Assembly: GCF_019795295.1 (NCBI RefSeq)
Contig: NZ_JAIMCG010000001.1
Location: 62,001-126,000 of the forward strand
Direction: 5' to 3'
From: Cupriavidus sp. AU9028
GTDB lineage: Bacteria > Pseudomonadota > Gammaproteobacteria > Burkholderiales > Burkholderiaceae
Length of the DNA stretch: 64,000 bases
Positions 28,005 through 34,440 of the stretch are shown in pieces; the stretch's first letter is position 1; each line of letters begins with the position of its first letter. Position numbers and translations under genes: made by a program. A model generated the notes under the pieces. The model ran no database searches. It was not told the DNA's origin and was given only the letters and a program-made list of their open reading frames with translations.

Positions 28005-29615
28005 CTAGCGGAAGGCCTGCGCTGCCCGGGCCTGTCCTCGATACACCCACTCCAGCAACGCGTCCTGCGCCTCCTGGGCGCGGGCCGCGTTGTCATGATT
28101 GACAAGATTGACGACCACATAGCGGCGCCCGTCCATGGCGTCGACGTAGCCGGCAATCGCCTTGACGTCCGCCAGCGTGCCCGTCTTCAAGTAGCCATGT
28201 CCAGCCGCCGGACTGCCGGTCAGCCGGTTGCGCAGCGTGCCGTCGACTCCCAGCACCGGCAGCGATTGCAGAAAGACCGTCGCCGCTTCGCTGGCCAGCG
28301 CCTGCTGCAGCAGCCGGGCCATGTCGTAGGCGCTGATCCGTTCCTCCCGCGACAGGCCGCTGCCGTTGTCGAGCACCAGCGTCGGCATGTCCAGCCCCTG
28401 ATGCGACAGCCATTCCTGGATTGCGCGCGCAGCCGTTGCCGTACTGCCTGGACCGCCGTCCTCGATCTCCGCGCCGATGGTCAGGAACAGCTGCCGCGCC
28501 ATGACATTGTTCGAGAACTTGTTGATGTCGCGGATGATGTCCGCCAGCGGCGGGCCGTAGTGCCGCGCCACGCGGAAGCGCAGCCGCGGCACGCGACCAG
28601 CGCGGATACGAGGCGGCCTGGCAAACTGGCCGCCGGAGGCAAGCCACTCGGCGACGAAGCCGCCACCGATGAAGTCGTCATGCGTCAGGGCGGCGATGTT
28701 GATCGACTGTTCGCCGCAATCCGCGGCGTAGCGCCCCTCAAAGACCGCCTGCACCGTGCCGTCCGCGCGCGGCAGGATCGCTGGACCCGCCTGGGACCTC
28801 CAATCGCCGCAGCGGCCGTTGGTGAGCGTCAGCCGGTTGTCGATCCGCAGCTGGGCCAATGCCGGCGTGGCGGCGACTTCCACGCCTTGCCCGCCGGGCG
28901 CCGGGCGCAACGTAAAGGATAGCGTCTTGAAGGAATAGAGCAGCGCGTCAGGCTTGACGTTATAGGCTCGCTGCACTTCACCGTCGATGGTTTGGCCGTT
29001 GTCCAGCCCTTCGACGAAGTAGCTGCGGTCCAGGATCAGATCGCCGGCAATGGTCTCCACGCCGGAGCGCTTGGCATTGGTCACCAGTCGCGCCATCTCC
29101 TCCGGTACGAGCTTCGGGTCACCGTGTCCGCGCAGATAGAGATTGCCGACCACGCCGTTCTCGTCCGGCTGCCGCTCGGCATACAGCGACGTCTGCCAGC
29201 GGAAGCTCGGACCGAGCAGCTGAAGGCCGGCGAAGGTGGTGACCAGCTTCATGGTCGACGCCGGATTCATCGCGGCCTGCGCGTTCCATGACACGAGCGG
29301 CGCTGGCGCGCCGACTTCGACCACATAGAAGCTGGTCGACGAAAGCGGGATGCCGGCTTTCTGCAAAGCCGTCAAGACCGGCACCGGCAGGCCCCCGGGC
29401 AATTGCCGGGCGGCAGCCGAGGTGTCAGCTGAGGTGCCGGGGGATGCGCCGGCCGAACCGGCCGCCGTAGCAGCGGCCGCTGACTGGGAAGTGGGAGGTT
29501 TGATGGCGCGTACGCGCTTGCTCGCAGCGTCGGCGACGGAGGAGAACGCCAGGCTGCACGCAAGAAGCGCCGACAGGCGGCGAAGTCGGGGTCGATCGAG
29601 CGGCATGCCCGGCAT
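28005..29615 (-). CDS. dacB: D-alanyl-D-alanine carboxypeptidase/endopeptidase (PBP4 type)
   Basis: 536 aa, peptidase family S13. Trims or cleaves peptidoglycan cross-links in the periplasm. A signal peptide (LRRLSALLACSLAFSSVADA) precedes an Ala/Ser/Thr-rich linker of about 40 residues. The three penicillin-binding motifs are present in order: S-T-M-K in NPASTMKLV, S-N-N in KFSNNVMA, and K-T-G in LKTGTLADVKAIAGY. The long insert between the first two motifs is typical of class C PBPs. Starts at 29615; MPLDRPR three codons on is an alternative. Confidence 0.94.
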   Translation of the reverse strand: MPGMPLDRPRLRRLSALLACSLAFSSVADAASKRVRAIKPPTSQSAAAATAAGSAGASPGTSADTSAAARQLPGGLPVPVLTALQKAGIPLSSTSFYVVEVGAPAPLVSWNAQAAMNPASTMKLVTTFAGLQLLGPSFRWQTSLYAERQPDENGVVGNLYLRGHGDPKLVPEEMARLVTNAKRSGVETIAGDLILDRSYFVEGLDNGQTIDGEVQRAYNVKPDALLYSFKTLSFTLRPAPGGQGVEVAATPALAQLRIDNRLTLTNGRCGDWRSQAGPAILPRADGTVQAVFEGRYAADCGEQSINIAALTHDDFIGGGFVAEWLASGGQFARPPRIRAGRVPRLRFRVARHYGPPLADIIRDINKFSNNVMARQLFLTIGAEIEDGGPGSTATAARAIQEWLSHQGLDMPTLVLDNGSGLSREERISAYDMARLLQQALASEAATVFLQSLPVLGVDGTLRNRLTGSPAAGHGYLKTGTLADVKAIAGYVDAMDGRRYVVVNLVNHDNAARAQEAQDALLEWVYRGQARAAQAFR

Positions 29616-29633
29616 GGTACCGCAAGGTGCGGC

Positions 29634-30500
29634 TTAACTCCTGGCGGGGGCCTCCATGCGCGATGTCAGTTTGGCAGCGCGTTGCGCCATTGCTGCAAGG
29701 TGGTCGGATGCCGCCTTGCCGGCAGCCCAGCAATCGACGCGCCGGTCCACGCGGTCGCTGTATTCCGCGATGAGGCCAACCACGCCGACAAGGCCGCCAA
29801 TCGCCACGGCGCCGCCTGCAATCACACCCAATGGGGGGAAGACAACCATGAGCGCCAGCGCCAGTAGCGCCGCCACTACAGTTGCAATTGCGGCGCGAAC
29901 GGCGGCGCCGGTGCCGGGGAAGTCGGCGCAATGACCTTCAACGGCTTTGTCCAGCGTGTCGAGCGCGCGCACCGCGCTGTGGATGGTGGCGAGACAATTG
30001 TTCAGCTCCTTGTGAAGCGCAACGGAATTTGGCGCCGACTGCACGTTCGACTGGTTGGCTAGTTCCCGATCGATCCGTTGCACATCCTCCCCGGCCTTCT
30101 GTGCGGCCGCGGCAAGTTTGAGGGCTTCGGCTGCCTGCCCCACGATCTCGTTCCTGCGTTTGCCTTTGGGTAGCTGCTCGATGGCCAGACTCAGCCTGTC
30201 GAGCTCCTGTTGAAGCCCGCACGGCCCGTCCCGCAGGGCAGACAACCGTTCGCCGGCTGCCGCGCCAGTCGCCGCCGCATCACCGGACGGCTCAGCGATC
30301 GTAGCGTCGGATACGGGCCGTGCAGGCTCCGTCTCCACAGCCTGGGCGGATTCACTAGCGGACTGCGCTGGCGGAGAATCCGCTGAAGCGGCTGTCGTGC
30401 CGGATACCGGCGTCTTCTCGGGTTTCTCGGTGTCGTCCGCCGAAGGGTCGGAACGCCTGAAGTCCGACGCCTGATTTGCTCCGATTGCGCTCAATGCCAT
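29634..30500 (-). CDS. Membrane-hairpin protein with disordered N-terminus, shorter relative of the 778-aa protein; unknown function
   Basis: 288 aa. A good ribosome-binding site (GGAGTTGGT) sits directly before the ATG at 30500. The first ~85 residues are almost entirely Ala/Ser/Thr/Pro/Glu/Asp with no signal peptide. Residues about 90-190 are helical, with LDRLSLAIEQLPKGKRRNE recalling LTALKKEAELIPDARSRER in the 778-aa protein. A long hydrophobic hairpin (about 198-244) turns at FPPLGV and is followed by SDRVDRRVD. The protein ends 40 residues later, so it corresponds to the first third of the larger protein. No known domain was recognised. The hydrophobic hairpin without a signal peptide is typical of secreted membrane-inserting proteins, but it could equally be an inner-membrane protein. 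Confidence 0.7.
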   Translation of the reverse strand: MALSAIGANQASDFRRSDPSADDTEKPEKTPVSGTTAASADSPPAQSASESAQAVETEPARPVSDATIAEPSGDAAATGAAAGERLSALRDGPCGLQQELDRLSLAIEQLPKGKRRNEIVGQAAEALKLAAAAQKAGEDVQRIDRELANQSNVQSAPNSVALHKELNNCLATIHSAVRALDTLDKAVEGHCADFPGTGAAVRAAIATVVAALLALALMVVFPPLGVIAGGAVAIGGLVGVVGLIAEYSDRVDRRVDCWAAGKAASDHLAAMAQRAAKLTSRMEAPARS

Positions 30501-30620
30501 ACCAACTCCAAACCTCTCTTGATCCAGGGGCCCTTGAGGCCCGCAACAGTCGGCTCTCGCGCCCGGCATCTCCTGCCCGGCGGAGCCGATCTGTAATGGT
30601 CATTGAGATAGGCAATCGAC

Positions 30621-30635
30621 CGCTTTCACAAAGCG
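30621..30635. promoter_or_regulatory. Inverted repeat CGCTTT-CAC-AAAGCG upstream of the 288-aa unknown gene
   Basis: Perfect 6-bp inverted repeat with a 3-bp spacer, 120 bp before the ATG at 30500. It lies in the 229-bp gap shared with the 3' end of the marR-type gene. On the minus strand it contains GAAAGC at nearly the same distance from the start as in the related gene at 25595. Possible operator or promoter element. Confidence 0.35.
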
Positions 30636-30729
30636 CCGTGAATCTCAGGTTTGCAGCGCGTGAGGCCCGGCACGGATGCGGAAGAACGGCAGGCAGGTCT
30701 GAAAACAGTATGTCCGCGATCCGCAGGGG

Positions 30730-31239
30730 CTAGCCGATTCGATCGAGCATCCGCCGCAGGGCTTCCTTCTCCTCGGGCGACAGCTCGCGGGAGATCCGGG
30801 CATCGTGCTCCATCACGGCTGCTGTCGCTGCTTCCAGTGTCTTTCTCCCGGTGGACGTGAGTGCAAGGCTGTAGGCCCGCTTGTCCTTCAGGGCAGGACG
30901 CCTTGCCACCAGCTTCATCTCCTCCAGTGCGTCGACCAGCAACACCGCGCCGGAGCGTGCAATGCCCATCAGCCTTGCCAGATCGGTCAGCTTCAGGCCG
31001 GGATTGGACGATATCAGCACCAGCGCGGAGAAGCGGGGCGGGGTGATGTTCCACTGCGCCAGCGAGCGCACGAAGTCTTCGTACAGGCGGATCTGCGCGC
31101 GGCGAATCGCATAGCCGACCAGCGTGTCGAGCACGCCGTAATCGAAGCCCGGCAGATGCGGCTCGAAGCCGCTTGACTCGCCGGCAGGATCGGGGGCAAG
31201 CGGGCCGGCTGGCCGCCGTGAGGAGGGGGGAAGGGTCAT
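30730..31239 (-). CDS. MarR-family transcriptional regulator
   Basis: 169 aa. Winged-helix pattern: PRFSALVLISSNPGLKLTDLARLMGIARSGAVLLVDALE, then a wing with KDKRAYSLALTSTGRK, and flanking dimerisation helices. MarR proteins are dimeric repressors released by small, often aromatic, ligands. It is the last gene of a minus-strand run starting with a FAD monooxygenase at 34224, so it probably controls that operon, including itself. A fitting imperfect palindrome lies at 34260-34284. Confidence 0.9.
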   Translation of the reverse strand: MTLPPSSRRPAGPLAPDPAGESSGFEPHLPGFDYGVLDTLVGYAIRRAQIRLYEDFVRSLAQWNITPPRFSALVLISSNPGLKLTDLARLMGIARSGAVLLVDALEEMKLVARRPALKDKRAYSLALTSTGRKTLEAATAAVMEHDARISRELSPEEKEALRRMLDRIG

Positions 31240-31268
31240 ACGATGGCGGGCGCCGCCCGCGTTGGCTA

Positions 31269-31760
31269 CTACGTCACCTTGAAGTATCGCATCCTCACCT
31301 TGTTCGGCAGCCGCTGTCCGGTGGCGACGAAGGTATGCCGCATCAGCCAGCGATAGGCGGGCGCGTCGGTTTCGAAGCGCGGCGCGGTACGGAAGTACAC
31401 CTGCTGCGGATCGACCGGTTCGCCAGCGGCAAGCCGGGCGATGATTCCCTCGGGACCGCTGCGCAGCCCGCTATTGACGATGTAGATGCGCGCGCCGTCG
31501 CCAGTCTCCAGCACATAGCGCGCTTCGATATCGGCGACAGTGAAGCCGTCGCCGCCGGCGTGCCGCACCAACTGGAAATCCGCGCCGCCGGGCAGGATGC
31601 GTCCCTGGAGCAAGGGACCGTCCACCACCCCGGCGAGGATCGGAATGACACGCCGCTGGCCCAGCGCACTGACGCCGGCCTCCAGCGGTGCGGCGAGCTC
31701 GAACTCGAAATCGGCAACATGCTCGAGTGCCGGCGTGGGCAGGGCGAACGCGGGGTTCAC
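31269..31760 (-). CDS. DUF3237 family protein
   Basis: 163 aa. The sequence HVADFEFELAAPLEAG, GRILPGGADFQLVRHAGG, then ARYVLETGDGARIYIVNSGLR with RTAPRFETDAPAYRWL follows the DUF3237 beta-barrel family, seen beside catabolic genes but of unproven activity. It begins with GTG overlapping the stop of the preceding binding-protein gene (GTGA), so translation is coupled. Probably acts in the same pathway as the monooxygenase. Confidence 0.88.
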   Translation of the reverse strand: MNPAFALPTPALEHVADFEFELAAPLEAGVSALGQRRVIPILAGVVDGPLLQGRILPGGADFQLVRHAGGDGFTVADIEARYVLETGDGARIYIVNSGLRSGPEGIIARLAAGEPVDPQQVYFRTAPRFETDAPAYRWLMRHTFVATGQRLPNKVRMRYFKVT

Positions 31761-32917
31761 TTGAGCAGCCTCCAGTCGCCCTTGTCGATGGTCAGCATCA
31801 CGCGCCCGCGCTCATCGAAGCCGAAATGGTCCTGGCTGGTGTAGTTGAGCACGCCGTGCGAGACGACGATCTCGCGTTCGGTCTCCAGCGCGCGCTTGAG
31901 TGCCGCGCGAAATTCCGGCGTGCCGGGTTTGGCCTGCTTGAGCGCCACCGGGACGATCCGCTGCAGCACCAGGCCGGCATCGTAGGGGTGCGCACCGAAT
32001 TGCGTGCGGCTGTCGGCCCCGAACTGTTTCTCGTAGCGGCTGACATAGTCCAGACCCGGTTTCCTGGTGGCTGCCGTTTCCGCAAGCTGCTCGGCCACGA
32101 TGACCGGCCCGGCGGGCAGGATGGTGCCATCGACCGCCTTGCCGCCGATGCGGATCAGGTCCTTGGTGGCAGCGCCGTGCGTGTGATAGACCGGGCCGCG
32201 GTAGCCGCGCTCGCGCAACGTGGTGTGCGGCAGTGCAGCGCCGGTTCCCGCGCCGGCAATCAGCATCGCGTCGGGACGCGCGGCCATCATTTTCAGCACC
32301 TGCGCCGTCACGGCGGTATCGGAGCGGGCATAGCGCTCGTTGGCGAGGATGCGAATGCCGTTGGCGGCTGCGGCGGAGGAGAAATCCTTCCACCAGGTTT
32401 CGCCGTAGGCGTCGGCAAAGCCGATGAAGGCAACGCTCTTGACGCCGTTGGCCTTCGCCGTGCTCGCGACCGCCTCTGCCATCAGCCTTACTGGCTGCGC
32501 CAGGCGATAGGTCCACTCGCCCCGGCCGGGCTTGAGTTCGATCGGCGAGAACGCCAGCTGTACCGTCCTGCTTTCCTCGGCGACTTCGGAGATGGCAATG
32601 GATGGGGCGACGGCAGAGGAGCCCAGGATGATGTCGACCTTGTCCTCGGTGACGAAGCGCCGCGCCACGCGCGTGGCCTGGGTGGGATCGGAGGCGTCGT
32701 CCATCACGATATAGCGAATGGTTTCGCCGCCGATCCGCTCGGGCATCAGGTTCAGCGACTGCTTCTGCGGGATGCCGAGCGATGCCGACGGACCGGTCGA
32801 CGAAATGCTGATGCCGACGGTCACGTCTGCCATCGCACCGGCGCAGTACAGCGCGCCGGCAACGGCGGCAACGGCCATTGCCAGGCGCGCGTGCGACGGG
32901 ATGGGGCGGTGCGTCAT
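31757..32917 (-). CDS. ABC-transporter-type periplasmic binding protein (LivJ-like)
   Basis: 386 aa. A signal peptide (MAVAAVAGALYCAGAMA) is followed by DVTVGISISSTGPSASLGIPQKQ, the start of the type I binding-protein family (Peripla_BP_6). Other family features are YIVMDDASDPTQATRVARRFV and a hinge-region IAGAGTGAALPHTTLRERGY. Members bind amino acids or aromatic acids for uptake. No permease or ATPase genes accompany it here, so it must use a transporter encoded elsewhere or act as a sensor. Ribosome-binding site AGGAGA precedes the ATG at 32917. Confidence 0.9.
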   Translation of the reverse strand: MTHRPIPSHARLAMAVAAVAGALYCAGAMADVTVGISISSTGPSASLGIPQKQSLNLMPERIGGETIRYIVMDDASDPTQATRVARRFVTEDKVDIILGSSAVAPSIAISEVAEESRTVQLAFSPIELKPGRGEWTYRLAQPVRLMAEAVASTAKANGVKSVAFIGFADAYGETWWKDFSSAAAANGIRILANERYARSDTAVTAQVLKMMAARPDAMLIAGAGTGAALPHTTLRERGYRGPVYHTHGAATKDLIRIGGKAVDGTILPAGPVIVAEQLAETAATRKPGLDYVSRYEKQFGADSRTQFGAHPYDAGLVLQRIVPVALKQAKPGTPEFRAALKRALETEREIVVSHGVLNYTSQDHFGFDERGRVMLTIDKGDWRLLK

Positions 32918-32961
32918 GGTGTCTCCTCTTGTCATTGTCATATCGGGATGGCGGCAGCTGC

Positions 32962-34224
32962 TCAGCGGGGCGGTGCCCGCACCGACTGCCGGTCGAAGCC
33001 GGCGAGCTGCTTGTAGCGCGCCGCGATCGCTTCCAGTTCGGCGCGGGGAATTACCTGCTCGATATCGGAGAAGCCTTGCGGCGCGCGCAACTCGGCCAGC
33101 TGCATCACCTGTTCCGGGCCGTTCAGCCGATTGCGCAGCACGATCCCGGCCGTGCGCGGCAGCCGCTCCGCTTCGTACTCGCGCAGTGCATAGCCGGTGT
33201 CCTCCGTGCCGGTCAGGCAATCGACCAGATGACGTGCGTCGACGATAGCCTGGGCACTGCCGTTCGAGCCGATCGGATACATGGGATGAGCGGCATCGCC
33301 CAGCAACGTCACGCGGCCGAAGGTCCAGCGCGGCAGCGGGTCCTTGTCGACCATGGGGAATTCATAGATGGCCCGCGCGCCGTCGATCAGCGCGGGGATG
33401 TCGATCCAGTCCCAGCGCCAATGCGAGAAAGCGTCGGCAAACACCGACTTGTCGACGGCCCGGTTCCAGTCGCTGCGCGGCGGGGCTTCGTCGGCTTCAG
33501 CGGGGACGCGCAGCTCGGCGATCCAGTTGATCAGTGACCGTCCCTGTCGTCGCAGCGGCTCGGAAATCGGATAGGCGACGAACTTCTGGTCCTGGTGGCC
33601 GGCCATGAACATCGAGCGGCCGTCAAGGAACGGCGGCGCTTCCGTGACTCCGCGCCACAGCATGCGCTGGGAGAAGCGCGGCGCATCGCCGAGTGGATAG
33701 AAGTGGCGGCGCACCGCCGAATGGATGCCGTCGGCGCCCACCAGCACATCCGCCTGCCCCTGCACGGCCTTGCCGTCTGCGCGGCGCCGCAGCGTGAACA
33801 GGACGGGCGCATTCGCGTGCGAGCCGGTCGTGGCCAGCGATTCGAATGCATGACCGGTATGAATGCGCTCGGTCCCAAGGCGCTCGCATGCCACGCGGTA
33901 CAGCAGCATCTGCAGCTCCCCTCGATGTACCGAGAACTGCGGCACCGGGTAGCCGGCAGCCAGACCCCGCGGTTCGTGCCAGATACGTTGGCCATGCTTG
34001 TTGAAGTAGGAGAGCGAGGCAGTTTCGATGCCCATGGCCGCGATCTCGTCCTGCAGGCCCAGTTCGGCCAGTTCGCGGACGGCATGCGGCAGCAGATTGA
34101 TGCCGACCCCGAGCGGTCGCAGGGCATCGCTCGCCTCCCATACTTCCGCTTCCAGGCCGGCACGATGGCACATCAGCGCCAGCGTCAGGCCGCCGATGCC
34201 GCCCCCCATGATGGCAATCGTCAT
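32962..34224 (-). CDS. FAD-dependent aromatic monooxygenase
   Basis: 420 aa, class A flavoprotein hydroxylase (salicylate/p-hydroxybenzoate hydroxylase family). Motifs: GGGIGGLTLAL for FAD ADP-binding at residues 7-17, LVGADGIHSAVRR (DG motif), and LLGDAAHPMYPIGSNGSAQAI (GD motif, second FAD site). It would hydroxylate an aromatic acid using NAD(P)H and O2; the substrate cannot be deduced. It heads the operon monooxygenase, binding protein, DUF3237, MarR. A strong GGGAGG site precedes the ATG. Confidence 0.93.
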   Translation of the reverse strand: MTIAIMGGGIGGLTLALMCHRAGLEAEVWEASDALRPLGVGINLLPHAVRELAELGLQDEIAAMGIETASLSYFNKHGQRIWHEPRGLAAGYPVPQFSVHRGELQMLLYRVACERLGTERIHTGHAFESLATTGSHANAPVLFTLRRRADGKAVQGQADVLVGADGIHSAVRRHFYPLGDAPRFSQRMLWRGVTEAPPFLDGRSMFMAGHQDQKFVAYPISEPLRRQGRSLINWIAELRVPAEADEAPPRSDWNRAVDKSVFADAFSHWRWDWIDIPALIDGARAIYEFPMVDKDPLPRWTFGRVTLLGDAAHPMYPIGSNGSAQAIVDARHLVDCLTGTEDTGYALREYEAERLPRTAGIVLRNRLNGPEQVMQLAELRAPQGFSDIEQVIPRAELEAIAARYKQLAGFDRQSVRAPPR

Positions 34225-34259
34225 TGCAGTTCCTCCCGGCGTACCCGCGACGCCGCAAT

Positions 34260-34284
34260 ATATTGTTGCAGACTATAACGATAT
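34260..34284. promoter_or_regulatory. Candidate MarR operator at the monooxygenase promoter
   Basis: Imperfect palindrome ATATTGTT, 9-bp spacer, AACGATAT: 7 of 8 positions pair. It lies 36-60 bp upstream of the monooxygenase ATG, where a promoter is expected, in an A/T-rich patch. A 10-bp palindrome, CAATATATTG (34256-34265), overlaps its left arm. Size and symmetry fit MarR-family sites. Confidence 0.5.
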
Positions 34285-34440
34285 GGGGGCGTGGATCAAC
34301 CCGGCAACGGTCGGGAAAAACCCTCGCCATAGGAGCGCAGACAGACTTTGCGGATTTCGACCTTTCCATTCAAAAAACGAAAGCACAGAAGCACGGCGTC
34401 CACCACTATCGGCTTTTGCTGTTGGGATGGTGAATTGGCA

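Noticed and set aside
34356-34379. Hrp-II/PIP-like box (TTCG-N16-TTCG) upstream of the 867-aa gene
   Set aside because: The right half reads AACG, so the match is incomplete, and no such box occurs before the two related hairpin genes.
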